DNA of 64,000 nucleotides from an uncultured Peptostreptococcaceae bacterium (GTDB lineage Bacteria > Bacillota > Clostridia > Peptostreptococcales > Anaerovoracaceae): assembly GCA_910588185.1 (NCBI GenBank), contig CAJUQR010000007.1, positions 62,001 through 126,000 on the forward strand, written 5' to 3'. Position 1 is the stretch's first letter, and each line of letters begins with the position of its first letter. The position numbers were made by a program, and so were the translations under genes. Shown piece by piece: positions 1 through 8,713 of this stretch. The notes beneath the pieces were generated by a model, which saw only the letters and a list, made by a program, of their open reading frames with translations, was not told where the DNA came from and searched no databases.

Positions 1-483
1 ATAGTAATTAACAGTTTTTCTAAAGATTTTACCATGACAGGCTGGCGTATAGGACACATAATTGCGCCTGATTATTTAATCACTGTAATGCGTCAAATCA
101 GTGAAAAAATCATATTTACTTATCCTGCAATGTCACAAAGAGCGGCTTTGTATGCTATGACTCATCGAGATGAAATTCAGCCTGCAATGAGAGAGGAATA
201 CAAAAGCAGAGTGCTTTATGCAGCGGAAAGAATAAACAGTATTCCCAATATGTCTGTACTTAGCCCAAAAGGAACTTTCTATTTATTCTTTAATATAAAA
301 AAGACAGGTCTTACTTCTCAAGAGGTTTCTGATAGAATTCTAAAAGAAGCGCATGTACTCACTCTTCCGGGCAATGCCTTCGGCGATTGCGGTGAAGGTT
401 ACATAAGAATCGCCTGCACAGTCGGTGTAGAAAAGCTGGGAGAAGCTTTTGACCGTATACAAACGATGGATATATTCAAATAA
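1..483 (+). CDS. Class I/II PLP-dependent aminotransferase, C-terminal part (5' end outside window)
   Basis: The reading frame is open from base 1 and ends with TAA at 481-483, so the first ATG at 34 is internal and the gene begins upstream of the window. The first visible residues, IVINSFSKDFTMTGWRIG, contain the SFSK motif whose lysine forms the Schiff base with pyridoxal phosphate in class I aminotransferases (AspC-like), followed by the usual TGWRIG. The remaining ~150 residues fit the C-terminal small domain, with a late GYIRIAC segment carrying the conserved arginine that binds the substrate carboxylate. Substrate cannot be assigned. The gene is followed at once by a bidirectional hairpin. 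Confidence 0.88.
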   Translation: MVINSFSKDFTMTGWRIGHIIAPDYLITVMRQISEKIIFTYPAMSQRAALYAMTHRDEIQPAMREEYKSRVLYAAERINSIPNMSVLSPKGTFYLFFNIKKTGLTSQEVSDRILKEAHVLTLPGNAFGDCGEGYIRIACTVGVEKLGEAFDRIQTMDIFK

Positions 484-492
484 TTCTTTTAA

Positions 493-531
493 AAAACCCA
501 TCTATCAGATTTTTTCTGGTAAATGGGTTTT
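493..531. terminator. Bidirectional Rho-independent terminator
   Basis: Inverted repeat AAAACCCAT (493-501) and ATGGGTTTT (523-531) with A-rich and T-rich flanks. It separates the aminotransferase from the convergent SGNH gene and overlaps the end of the latter. Confidence 0.75.
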
Positions 532-1242
532 ATTATTTTTATATAAGCTTGTCCCGATTATAAACTTTTCCGAATACACTTCATAAAGTTTCTCCCGAAC
601 TGTTTTTACATATGCCGCCTTTCCTTCTTTAGTCAGATGAATACCATCTGAGCCAAAATACTCGGAGTGTCCTAAAGATGCAGAATTCCAATCAATAATA
701 TGTAAATTGTTATATTCAGATGCAAATGATTCTAATACATTATTAACATGAACCTTGTCATCATTGGTAACATTTATCCAGAAAACTTGCTTGTCTTCAC
801 AAATTTGCATAATCTTTATTTTTTCAGATTCCGGACAATCACCATTAGTACCTAGTCCCAAAATAACCGGATCTCCCAGCATACCCTTATCCTTAAGTTC
901 CTGCAATATCCCCGGTGCTGCCCATCCGCTGCGAGAAACTTTAGCATCAAAATAACCTTTAGGAAATTCATCATACAATTCTTCAGCAGCGCCTAGCATA
1001 ACAGAATCTCCTACGCCCACTACAGGCAGATTCATAATGGTACTGTTTAATTCTTCATCATCCTTTAAATCTTCAACAAATAAATTTCTGTCAACAGGTT
1101 GTTCTGAGTTCCCCTTCTCAACAATACGGCTATTTGAAGTAAAATACTGATACATTCCAAATGCAAAGCTACAGCAAATCACAACGCATATACTGTATTT
1201 AAAAATTCTGTTTTTCTTATTTCTTCTATTATTTAACCTCAT
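505..1242 (-). CDS. Membrane-anchored SGNH-fold hydrolase/acyltransferase-like protein
   Basis: A 245-residue protein with a basic start (MRLNNRRNKKNRIF), one membrane segment at about residues 14-31 and an extracytoplasmic domain. The domain shows GVGDSVMLGA, which is block I with the nucleophile serine, then a GTNG block and a final DGIHLTKEG block giving the Asp-His pair. Together these are the SGNH catalytic signature, as in the extracellular part of OatA-type O-acetyltransferases and in GDSL lipases. The large acyltransferase-3 membrane domain is absent, so this is a stand-alone SGNH unit. It starts 5 bases after the stop of the upstream transporter gene and is probably co-transcribed with it. 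Substrate is unknown; a peptidoglycan or surface glycan is an inference. Confidence 0.75.
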   Translation of the reverse strand: MRLNNRRNKKNRIFKYSICVVICCSFAFGMYQYFTSNSRIVEKGNSEQPVDRNLFVEDLKDDEELNSTIMNLPVVGVGDSVMLGAAEELYDEFPKGYFDAKVSRSGWAAPGILQELKDKGMLGDPVILGLGTNGDCPESEKIKIMQICEDKQVFWINVTNDDKVHVNNVLESFASEYNNLHIIDWNSASLGHSEYFGSDGIHLTKEGKAAYVKTVREKLYEVYSEKFIIGTSLYKNNKTHLPEKI

Positions 1243-1246
1243 ATCC

Positions 1247-2602
1247 CTATATTAAGCCTTGTATCAATATTATTGCAATTAATACAGGCAAAACAATCAT
1301 AAAATAATATTTAAATGCACGAGGCATCTTAATGCCCTTGCCGCAGTTAGCCTCTTCAATATAATTATCAAATCCCCAGCCCCACTTAGTAACGCAGAAT
1401 AACAGATATATCAGCGAGCCCAGCGGAAGCAGCAAATTACTTACCAGAAAATCTTCGCTGTCAAGTACGTCTCTTGCTCCAATTATATGCAAGTCACTCC
1501 ACAGATTATAACCAAGCACACATGGAATACTTGCTACAAGAATAAAAATACAATTTATAACGGTCGCCTTTTTTCTAGTCCATCCGAAGTTGTCCATACT
1601 GCTTGCAAGTATATTTTCAAACACAGCAATAACAGTCGAAAAGCTTGCAAAAGTCATGAATAAGAAGAACAGAGCTCCCCAAACTCTTCCTCCTGTCATA
1701 TTTACAAATACATTAGGAAGTGTGACAAAAATCAATGAAGGGCCTTGATCCGGCTGTACGCCAAACGAGAAGCAGGCCGGAAAAATAATCATACCTGCCA
1801 TAAGCGCCACAAAAGTATCCAATCCGCAGATTCTTACTGCTTCTCCTGTCAAGGTATGATCCTTAGACATATAACTTCCGAAAATCTCCATGGCTCCAAT
1901 ACCAAGACTCAAAGTAAAGAATGATTGATTCATAGCCGCCATAACGACTTTCCCCATACCTACTTCGGCGGCCTTAGCAAAATCAGGAAGCAAATAGAAC
2001 GATACTCCCTCCATTGCATTATCCAAAGTAAAACTATGTACAGCAAGCACCACAATAAGAACAAGCAAAGCAGCCATCATAACTTTAGTAATGCGCTCAA
2101 GTCCTTTCTGTAATCCAAAACTGCAAACTACAAATCCTACTATAACCGTCAACGCCATCCAAATTCCCATTTCACTTGGGCTTGCAAGCATATTGCCAAA
2201 TACGCTTCCAACAGCATCCGAGCTCATTCCTGCCTCAAAATCACCTGTAACAAATTTGACAAAATAGCTGGTCATCCATCCCGATACAGTCGTATAATAC
2301 ATCATCAGAAGATAGCATCCTAAAAGACAGAACCAGCCGTGAATATGCCACTTGCTTCCTTCCTTTTCAAGGGTTCTGTATCCGCCTACCGCACTTTTTC
2401 TGCTGGCACGGCCTACTGCAAGTTCCATAGTTAAAACAGGAACTCCCATAATGAGCAAGAATATTAAATAAAGTAATACGAAGACTCCGCCTCCGTTTTC
2501 ACCTGCTACAAAAGGGAAACGCCATACATTGCCTATTCCTATGGCACATCCGGCGCTTACCAATAAAAATCCAAGTCTAGATTGAAAACTCTCTCTTTTC
2601 AT
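1247..2602 (-). CDS. Neurotransmitter:sodium symporter (NSS/SNF) family transporter
   Basis: A 451-residue polytopic membrane protein. The N-terminal stretch GCAIGIGNVWRFPF followed by GENGGG is the hallmark of transmembrane helix 1 of NSS (LeuT-like) transporters, where Na+ and the amino acid bind. About 11-12 hydrophobic helices follow. NSS proteins of this size in Bacillota import amino acids (for example Trp or Tyr) with sodium. The start is ATG at 2602, preceded by a GAGAGGAGC ribosome binding site. It is divergent from the PatB-like gene and is followed 5 bases later by the SGNH protein gene. The specific substrate cannot be read from the sequence. Confidence 0.9.
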   Translation of the reverse strand: MKRESFQSRLGFLLVSAGCAIGIGNVWRFPFVAGENGGGVFVLLYLIFLLIMGVPVLTMELAVGRASRKSAVGGYRTLEKEGSKWHIHGWFCLLGCYLLMMYYTTVSGWMTSYFVKFVTGDFEAGMSSDAVGSVFGNMLASPSEMGIWMALTVIVGFVVCSFGLQKGLERITKVMMAALLVLIVVLAVHSFTLDNAMEGVSFYLLPDFAKAAEVGMGKVVMAAMNQSFFTLSLGIGAMEIFGSYMSKDHTLTGEAVRICGLDTFVALMAGMIIFPACFSFGVQPDQGPSLIFVTLPNVFVNMTGGRVWGALFFLFMTFASFSTVIAVFENILASSMDNFGWTRKKATVINCIFILVASIPCVLGYNLWSDLHIIGARDVLDSEDFLVSNLLLPLGSLIYLLFCVTKWGWGFDNYIEEANCGKGIKMPRAFKYYFMIVLPVLIAIILIQGLI

Positions 2603-2760
2603 CTATATAAAAAGCTCCTCTCTTTTTCACATATGCATTTATTATATCTACATAATTTAAAGAATTCAACATATTTTTTACAATCATTGACAATAACAGA
2701 AAGAAATTATAAATTAAACTTAAATTATATATTTAAAACTTTCTATGCGGAGGAGAATTT

Positions 2761-3972
2761 ATGAAATACAATTTTGATGAGATTATAGACAGAAAAAATA
2801 CCAATTCACAGAATGTGGAAGGCTGGCGCTCATACATATTCAAATGCGGACCTGAAAAAGTTTTTCCTTATGCGGATGACGAATTTATCAGAATGTGGGT
2901 TGCGGATATGGAATTCGCAGTGGCTCCGGAGATAAGAGAAGCGATGAAAGATCGTATCGACAGAAAAATTCTAGGCTATACGACTATCTCTGATGACCAA
3001 TACTATAACGCTTTAAATAAATGGTGCAACGACAAATACGACTGGACTTTTAAAAAAGAGGAGCTTACATTCTCCCCAGGCGTTATTCCTGCACTTTATC
3101 AGCTGGTAGAAGATTTAGTTAAGCCCTGCGGCGGAAAAGTTCTTACAATGACCCCTGCTTACGGTTTTTTCCTGCACGCATGTGAATATAACAATGTTGA
3201 ATTAGTCAAATCACCTTTAATAAACGATAACGGCAATTTTAAAATTGATTTTGACGACCTAGCCTCTAAAGCTGCCGATCCCGACGTAAAAATGCTCATG
3301 CTCTGCAATCCTCACAATCCTACGGGCCGCGTTTGGAGTAAGGAAGAACTAAAGAAAATTGCTGACATAGTTGAAACAAATCAGCTCTGGCTTGTGTCCG
3401 ACGAAATCCACTGCGATTTGATACGTGCCGGTCTTAAACATATCCCTATGGGAAAAATAATGCCTGATTACGACAGACTTATAACCGCTATGTCCGCCAG
3501 CAAAACCTTTAATTTAGCCGGGCTGTCATTTTCGGATATAATAATTCGTAACAAGGAAGAACGCAAAAAGTTTATTGATCGCGACAAAACTCATGGTGCA
3601 ATCAACCCTTTGTCAGTAGTTGCACATAAAGCCGCTTATGAGCAAGCCGATCAATGGCTGGAAGAATTAAAAATATACCTTGATGAAAACCTTATGTTTG
3701 TCAAAGACTTTTTGGCCTCTAACATACCGGAAGCTTCCTTTGAAATGCCCGGCGCAACCTATTTTGCTTGGGTAGACATGCGCAAAGCTTTACCAGATGT
3801 GAAAGATATGCCTCTGTTCTTTGCAAACAATGCGGGCGTACTTTTGGAGGGAGGAGATTCCCTGTTTGTAAATAATGCTGAAGGCTTTATCCGTCTCAAC
3901 CTTGCAATGCCTCGCTCTTTAGTTGCAGAAGGGTTGCGGAGAATGGCTGAAGCGATTAGAAAATATAGATAA
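2761..3972 (+). CDS. patB: PatB/MalY-type PLP-dependent C-S lyase (cystathionine beta-lyase-like aminotransferase fold)
   Basis: A 403-residue fold-type I PLP enzyme. Recognisable blocks in order are MWVADMEFAV near the N terminus, CNPHNPTGRVW, VSDEIHCDL and SASKTFNLAGL, the last carrying the PLP lysine. WVADMDF-like and DEIHxDL motifs typify the MalY/PatB branch, which cleaves cystathionine, cysteine or other S-substituted cysteines to pyruvate, ammonia and a thiol. Family size (~390 aa) agrees. The start at 2761 has the ribosome binding site GGAGGAG eight bases upstream. It is a single-gene unit divergent from the NSS transporter. Some family members are simple aminotransferases, so exact activity is uncertain. 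Confidence 0.87.
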   Translation: MKYNFDEIIDRKNTNSQNVEGWRSYIFKCGPEKVFPYADDEFIRMWVADMEFAVAPEIREAMKDRIDRKILGYTTISDDQYYNALNKWCNDKYDWTFKKEELTFSPGVIPALYQLVEDLVKPCGGKVLTMTPAYGFFLHACEYNNVELVKSPLINDNGNFKIDFDDLASKAADPDVKMLMLCNPHNPTGRVWSKEELKKIADIVETNQLWLVSDEIHCDLIRAGLKHIPMGKIMPDYDRLITAMSASKTFNLAGLSFSDIIIRNKEERKKFIDRDKTHGAINPLSVVAHKAAYEQADQWLEELKIYLDENLMFVKDFLASNIPEASFEMPGATYFAWVDMRKALPDVKDMPLFFANNAGVLLEGGDSLFVNNAEGFIRLNLAMPRSLVAEGLRRMAEAIRKYR

Positions 3973-4067
3973 ATGATGTTTGATCTCATCTTAGGTATGA
4001 TGCTGCCTTGTTAAATGGACAATGCTGATTGTGAATGTTGTACATTTTTTATAAACAGCGCTTTTTT

Positions 4068-4100
4068 GCCAACGTTTCAGATAAAAATGGTTGGCTTTTT
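4068..4100 (+). terminator. Probable terminator of the patB-like gene
   Basis: Stem GCCAAC (4068-4073) / GTTGGC (4090-4095) followed directly by TTTTT at 4096-4100, about 95 bases after the stop codon. It sits inside a larger inverted repeat, so it may instead belong to a repeat element. Confidence 0.45.
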
Positions 4101-4420
4101 GGAGCTAACTTCATAATTTGTACAACATATGTCATAATTCGACCAAATTTGACATGAATTTTTTAGTTATTAAGCTTAATTTGTTGGCTTTTGGAAGAAA
4201 TTTTCCAAAAATGGCAACAAGCTGCCGTGACCTCGAAATCACTGAACTTCATCGCATCATAGCGCATTACATTGGCGTAATGCTGTAAATTTTAGAATTT
4301 TTCGAGATTTTACAGTATCATGCTGTGGCAAAAAAAATAACGCCTAAAAATAATTAAAATCCGATCTTTAATTCTTGCGTAGTATTAATACCGGATTTTC
4401 CCCATAAGTATCGTAGTGAA

Positions 4421-4659
4421 ACCCCGAAGAATTGCATTTTTTATGGTATTCCCCAGGGTAAGACCCCGAAAATTTTTGATTTTTCGTTAAGTTTACAGGG
4501 TAATAAACTCGATAAAATCGCCTTTTTTCGTGCTATATGCGTTATACGGTACATGTTTTAGAAAATTGCGTAAAAATTAACCCTGCAAAATTCTCGATCT
4601 GGACATGTTTTTCGGGGTCTGACCCTGCAAATCACTTCAAAATTGCCATTTTTTCGGGA
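4421..4659. repeat. 240-bp near-palindromic repeat, copy 1 of 3
   Basis: Two CCCCGAA starts at 4422 and 4464 in the left arm and two CCCTGC starts at 4581 and 4623 in the right arm, so both arms have a 42-bp period. Each unit reads CCCCGAAAA, ~22-24 AT-rich bases, then AGGGT, and the right arm is the inverted complement. The AT-rich centre (about 4501-4578) is also shared with the copies at 40 and 54 kb. This copy is the most diverged of the three. Confidence 0.9.
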
Positions 4660-4755
4660 TATGCGCAAAACATTCATGCACTACCGATAAATAATTGTAC
4701 TTTAATTTCCTCTATATTTTGGAATACACTTCATCACCAATGAATGATAACAAAA

Positions 4756-4776
4756 ACCTCGCCAGATGACGAGGTT
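4756..4776 (-). terminator. Terminator hairpin, inferred original terminator of rpsI
   Basis: CCTCG / CGAGG hairpin flanked by AAAAA on the left, so on the minus strand it reads cgagg followed by TTTTTG. It lies about 35 bases beyond the left copy of the 12-bp island repeat. On excision it would fall directly downstream of the rpsI stop codon. At present it can also end phoR transcription. Confidence 0.65.
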
Positions 4777-4808
4777 TTAATTTGCGAAACATATATTCTC
4801 GTAAAGAG

Positions 4809-4820
4809 ATTATCTCTTTG
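4809..4820 (+). repeat. Left attachment-site core (attL candidate)
   Basis: ATTATCTCTTTG, identical and in the same orientation as 14053-14064 at the 3' end of rpsI. A one-mismatch copy (ATTAACTCTTTG) follows about 20 bases later. The core here sits in a small palindrome, AAAGAGA-tta-TCTCTTT. Confidence 0.65.
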
Positions 4821-4847
4821 GTAATCGAGATTAACTCTTTGATAGTT

Positions 4848-4873
4848 GAAACCCTTGAAAAATAAGGGTTTTC
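4848..4873. terminator. Hairpin downstream of phoR
   Basis: Inverted repeat GAAACCCTT (4848-4856) / AAGGGTTTTC (4864-4873) about 95 bases after the phoR stop. The T-tract on the minus strand is poor, so termination there is only possible. Confidence 0.4.
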
Positions 4874-4882
4874 AAAAGCATT

Positions 4883-4900
4883 GTTGCAAGTATGTTGCAA
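4883..4900 (+). repeat. Left integrase arm-type sites (two GTTGCAA)
   Basis: GTTGCAA at 4883 and 4894, 11 bp apart. The stretch GTTGCAAGTATGTTGCAAG differs by one base from the sequence at 13945-13963 beside the integrase and has the same orientation. Confidence 0.65.
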
Positions 4901-4965
4901 GCCTGAGACCTTTCATATCGGCTCCTAGTGTCGTTTATCTGCCTTTTGTAAGCTTAATGCTGATT

Positions 4966-6630
4966 CTAATTCGTTTCCTTCTTTTTAAATGAAACCGTTA
5001 TTGCAGCACCACTATTGATTTCACTTTTTACAGCAATTTCTCCATGATGGTATTGCACTGCATGTTTTACGATGGAGAGTCCCAGCCCTGTTCCGCCTGA
5101 CTGCTTCGAATGGCTTTTATCCACACGGTAAAAACGTTCAAAGATTTTACTATGTTCTTCCGGAGCGATCCCAATTCCAGAATCCTGCACAGTCAGACAC
5201 ACTTTGCCTGATTCTTCAGAGACCGATATTTTCACATTTCCTCCCTGCACATTGTATTTGATGGCATTGTCACATAGATTATATACGATTTCATACAGTA
5301 GTTTCCGTGCCCCCGTAATTAAACCTGTATCTCCTGTTACTTCCAGCGATACATTTTTTAATCCCGCAGCATCTGAAAGGATTTCGCAAACTTCTTCTGA
5401 AACTTCTTTTAATGAAACCGGCTCTTCCGGCAGTTCAGCGTTCTCATCAAGCTGAGATAATCGGATGATATCATCGATTAAAGTTACCAGCCTGGAAGCC
5501 TCTTTACGGATATGTCCTACAAATCTAGGGATATCTTCCTCTTTTACAACCCCTGATTCCATCAGTTCTGCAGATCCGATGATAGTCTGAAGCGGAGTTT
5601 TCAGCTCATGTGATACATTGGCAGTGAATTCACGGCGATGTTTTTCCGCATTGACCTGTTCTGTAATATCAAAAGCAAGAATAACCATGCCTTTGTAAAC
5701 ACCTTCTGAATCAATACGGCCAAGATCAAACTGATATTCTCTGCCGTTCTTCTTGTCACGGAAGATACAGCTGCCGTTTTGTTCCGCTTCTTCTAATGCA
5801 TTGCGCATATTCTGTCTGCGCTCTACAGTCACAAAGTCTTCTCCTTCACAGTTGCTGTTTGCATCAAACAATACCTGCGCCGCAGGATTTATACTTAAAA
5901 TTCTTCCTGTATGGTCCAGCAACACCAGTGCTTCTTTCATGTTGGCAGTGATTTGATCAAATTCTTCCTGCTTTTGCTTTAATACTGCCATCTGACTATA
6001 TATTTCCAACTGTTGTGCGTGGATCCTGTGAAGCAGTGGAGACAGTTCTTCATAAACTTCATTTTCCAGAGGGTTTTCAAGGTCCACCGCATTAAGCGGT
6101 TCCATGAGCTTTCTGGATATATGATGGGCAAGCCACGCTGAAAATGCAATCGCAATAAGCAGTACTACTATTATGGGCTGAAGTAGTCCAAGCACCAGCT
6201 TCAGCGCAGTTGCACGGCTAACAGAAATACGCAGTACACTTCCATCTGAAAGCCGCATCGCTTCATAAATAGTCTGCTCTGTCAATGTGTCAGACTTTCT
6301 TGTACTGCTGCCCTGCCCCGTAATAAAAGCTTCCTGTATTTCCTCACGTTCTGCGTGGTTTTCCATTGTTTTTTCATCTGCATGGCTGTCAAATATAACG
6401 GAGCCATCTGCCGCAATCCAGGTCAGACGATATCTTTCAGAATCCAGATTCTTCAGATATTCCTCTCCCAGCTGTTCTGTTGCATTGACCGCCAGACTCA
6501 GCTCGTCCTTGAGCTGCGCTTCCTGCACAGTTCCAAAATATTGATAAAGTACCCCTGTTATAATCGCAAAACCTGTCATTAGGACAACTATCGCAACAGC
6601 TATGATAGACTTAAAGATCTTACTTGTCAT
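4966..6630 (-). CDS. phoR: PhoR-type membrane sensor histidine kinase
   Basis: A 554-residue kinase with one membrane helix at residues ~8-30, an extracytoplasmic sensor region to ~143, a second helix at ~145-168, a PAS domain at ~225-330, the HisKA box VSHELKTPLQ with phosphoacceptor His341, and a HATPase domain with N box (DNAIKYN), DSGIGI and GTGLGL glycine boxes. This is the standard PhoR layout. It autophosphorylates at low phosphate and passes phosphate to PhoB. It overlaps the end of phoB by 11 bases (the ATG lies in the last phoB codons), so translation is coupled. It is the last gene of the pst-pho unit. Confidence 0.93.
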   Translation of the reverse strand: MTSKIFKSIIAVAIVVLMTGFAIITGVLYQYFGTVQEAQLKDELSLAVNATEQLGEEYLKNLDSERYRLTWIAADGSVIFDSHADEKTMENHAEREEIQEAFITGQGSSTRKSDTLTEQTIYEAMRLSDGSVLRISVSRATALKLVLGLLQPIIVVLLIAIAFSAWLAHHISRKLMEPLNAVDLENPLENEVYEELSPLLHRIHAQQLEIYSQMAVLKQKQEEFDQITANMKEALVLLDHTGRILSINPAAQVLFDANSNCEGEDFVTVERRQNMRNALEEAEQNGSCIFRDKKNGREYQFDLGRIDSEGVYKGMVILAFDITEQVNAEKHRREFTANVSHELKTPLQTIIGSAELMESGVVKEEDIPRFVGHIRKEASRLVTLIDDIIRLSQLDENAELPEEPVSLKEVSEEVCEILSDAAGLKNVSLEVTGDTGLITGARKLLYEIVYNLCDNAIKYNVQGGNVKISVSEESGKVCLTVQDSGIGIAPEEHSKIFERFYRVDKSHSKQSGGTGLGLSIVKHAVQYHHGEIAVKSEINSGAAITVSFKKKETN

Positions 6631-7300
6631 GAGCCGCCTCCCAACGATAACCTACATTTCGTACCGTTTCAATACTTTTGCCATACCCTTCTAGTTTCTG
6701 ACGCAAAGTACGGATGTGCGTATCCAAGGTTCTGGAATCCCCCATAAATTCCTGTTTCCATACATGTGCAAAAAGCTGCTCTCTTGTATAGACCATTCCC
6801 GGATGAGACACAAACAGATTCAGCAGTTCAAATTCCTTATAAGTAAGCTGCACTCTCTTTCCATCTACTGCAGCAGTGTATTCATCAAGGTTTATTACTA
6901 AACCGCCATCCCTGAGAACTCTTGCTTCCTGCTGCGGTTTTGTTCTCCTCAGCACAGCCTTCACTCTGGATACCATTTCCAGCACGCTGAAAGGTTTTAC
7001 AATGTAATCATCTGCCCCCAGGTCCAGACCTTTGATTCTGTCATACTCCTGCCCTTTCGCTGTGGCCATTATAACAGGAACATCTTTTAATTCGACAGAC
7101 AACTTCATCTTTGATAAGATTTCGATCCCATCCATTCCGGGAAGCATAACGTCCAGCAGAATCAGTTCCGGTCTTTCTGTTTTGAGTGCTTCCCAGCACA
7201 ATGAGCCGTCTTCAAAACCTCTGGTTTCAAATCCGGCTGAATTCAAAGCATAAATTTCGATGTCGCGGATACTCGCATCGTCCTCAACACACCAAATCAT
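6620..7300 (-). CDS. phoB: PhoB/PhoP-type response regulator (OmpR family)
   Basis: A 226-residue receiver plus winged-helix protein. The acidic pair near residues 6-8, phospho-acceptor Asp50 in LILLDVMLPG and a lysine after ATA complete the receiver site. The C-terminal DNA-binding domain shows TYKEFELL, DSRTLDTHIRTLRQKL and VRNVGYRW. I chose ATG at 7300 because AGGAGG stands just before it, inside the last codons of phoU; a longer frame to 7345 would overlap phoU and lacks such a site. It is expected to bind the direct repeats upstream of pstS. Tightly packed between phoU and phoR. Confidence 0.93.
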   Translation of the reverse strand: MIWCVEDDASIRDIEIYALNSAGFETRGFEDGSLCWEALKTERPELILLDVMLPGMDGIEILSKMKLSVELKDVPVIMATAKGQEYDRIKGLDLGADDYIVKPFSVLEMVSRVKAVLRRTKPQQEARVLRDGGLVINLDEYTAAVDGKRVQLTYKEFELLNLFVSHPGMVYTREQLFAHVWKQEFMGDSRTLDTHIRTLRQKLEGYGKSIETVRNVGYRWEAAHDK

Positions 7301-7302
7301 AT

Positions 7303-7947
7303 TTATACCTCCTTGTGTACCCCCGTTATACAGTAAATTACCCATTCTGCGATATTTACTGCATGGTCGCCAATACGTTCAAGATATTTGGCAATCATTA
7401 AAATATCAAGAGCAAATTCACCCTCCTCAGGGTTCTTTGCTACGAAAGAAATTATATCACTTTTCGCTGTTGAAAAATAGTCATCTACAATGTCGTCCTT
7501 GGCAATAACTTTTCTTGCCAAGTCAAGATCCTTCTCAACGAAAGCATCTATGCTTTCATTAACCATCTCTATAGTTGCCTTGACCATTTCCTCTATATGG
7601 CCCATGCTTTCCATAGTGCGGCCCTTTAAATGACCCACTATCTCCGCTATATCCTCGGCCTGATCGCCGATACGTTCTGCATCTGTAATCATCTTGAGCG
7701 CCGAAGAAATCAGGCGCAGGTCGCGGGCCACAGGCTGCTGATGAAGAAGCAGCTTCATGCAGTGATTCTCAATTTCACGCTCCATCTGATCGATTGCAGA
7801 GCCTTCCCTTATAACCTTTTCTGCAAGCTCCAAATCCCCCTCAGTCAGGGCATTTACTGCAGAAGCTATGGCTTCCTCGCACATACCGCCCATCTCTATC
7901 AGTTCTCTATTTAATTCAAAAAGTTGTTCATCAAATCTGTTTCTCAT
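7303..7947 (-). CDS. phoU: PhoU phosphate signalling protein
   Basis: A 214-residue all-helical protein (family length ~215-240) with two tandem PhoU domains. Each carries the E/D-rich metal-binding helix typical of the family, e.g. ITDAERIGDQAEDIAE and YLERIGDHAVNIAEW. PhoU links the phosphate-loaded Pst transporter to PhoR and shuts the kinase off when phosphate is plentiful. Start ATG at 7947 with a GGAGTAAG site. Ten bases separate it from pstB, and its stop lies 2 bases from the phoB start. Confidence 0.94.
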   Translation of the reverse strand: MRNRFDEQLFELNRELIEMGGMCEEAIASAVNALTEGDLELAEKVIREGSAIDQMEREIENHCMKLLLHQQPVARDLRLISSALKMITDAERIGDQAEDIAEIVGHLKGRTMESMGHIEEMVKATIEMVNESIDAFVEKDLDLARKVIAKDDIVDDYFSTAKSDIISFVAKNPEEGEFALDILMIAKYLERIGDHAVNIAEWVIYCITGVHKEV

Positions 7948-7957
7948 GACTTACTCC

Positions 7958-8713
7958 TTAACCAAATCTTCCTGTAATGTAATCTTCTGTACGTTTATCC
8001 GCCGGCTGTGAGAAGATTTCATTTGTTTTACCGAATTCAACCAGGTCACCCAGCAGGAAGAACGCAGTATAATCTGACACACGCAGCGCCTGCTGCATAT
8101 TATGTGTAACCATAACGATTGTATATTTTTCTTTAAGATCCTCAACCAGATCTTCGATTCTGGAAGTAGAAATCGGATCCAGCGCAGAAGTCGGCTCATC
8201 CATCAGCAGTACTTTCGGTTCAACCGCCAGCGCCCTTGCAATACACAGACGCTGCTGCTGTCCACCGGAAAGACCCAGAGCATTCTTCTTTAATCTGTCC
8301 TTTACTTCGTCCCAAATAGCAGCATCACGCAGGGCTCTTTCTACGATTTCGTCCAGCTGGGCTTTGTTTGTAATCCCATGTGTTCTTGGACCATACGCCA
8401 CATTGTCATAAATGCTCATAGGGAAAGGATTTGGTTTCTGGAAAACCATGCCGATTTCTTTTCTAAGCATATTTACATCTACATCTTTTCCAAAAATGTC
8501 TCCACCCTGGTAACATATATCCCCTTCTATTTTTACACCCGGAACCAGATCGTTCATACGGTTAAGAGTCTTCAGGAAAGTAGACTTGCCGCAGCCTGAT
8601 GGTCCGATCAGCGCAGTAATACTGTTTTCAGGGATATCTATAGTTACATCATGTAAAGCGTGGTGTTCACCATACCACAAGTTCATATCTTTTACAGAAA
8701 TTATATTGCTCAT
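7958..8713 (-). CDS. pstB: Phosphate ABC transporter ATP-binding protein PstB
   Basis: A 251-residue ABC ATPase. Walker A is GPSGCGKST, the Q-loop sits in VFQKPNPFPMSIYDNVAYG, the signature is LSGGQQQRL, Walker B is VLLMDEPTSALD and the H-loop is VMVTHNM. The KPNPFPMSIYDNVAYG stretch is specific to PstB. It powers phosphate import through PstC-PstA. It overlaps the end of pstA by 4 bases (ATGA arrangement), showing translational coupling. Confidence 0.96.
   Translation of the reverse strand: MSNIISVKDMNLWYGEHHALHDVTIDIPENSITALIGPSGCGKSTFLKTLNRMNDLVPGVKIEGDICYQGGDIFGKDVDVNMLRKEIGMVFQKPNPFPMSIYDNVAYGPRTHGITNKAQLDEIVERALRDAAIWDEVKDRLKKNALGLSGGQQQRLCIARALAVEPKVLLMDEPTSALDPISTSRIEDLVEDLKEKYTIVMVTHNMQQALRVSDYTAFFLLGDLVEFGKTNEIFSQPADKRTEDYITGRFG

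Larger units (their letters stand above)
3973..4808. other. Gene-poor intergenic region rich in palindromes, outside the island
   Basis: No credible gene lies here. From left to right it holds an inverted repeat ATGTTGTACA (4035-4044) / TGTACAACAT (4119-4128) enclosing the GCCAAC/GTTGGC hairpin; a hairpin GCATTAC/GTAATGC near 4262-4287; a CTGTAAA/TTTACAG pair near 4284-4315; copy 1 of the 240-bp palindromic repeat; and the hairpin that I read as the original rpsI terminator. Confidence 0.6.

Noticed and set aside
4537..4743. 68-residue frame in the intergenic region
   Set aside because: It runs through the right half of the palindromic repeat; equivalent frames are not kept in the other two copies.
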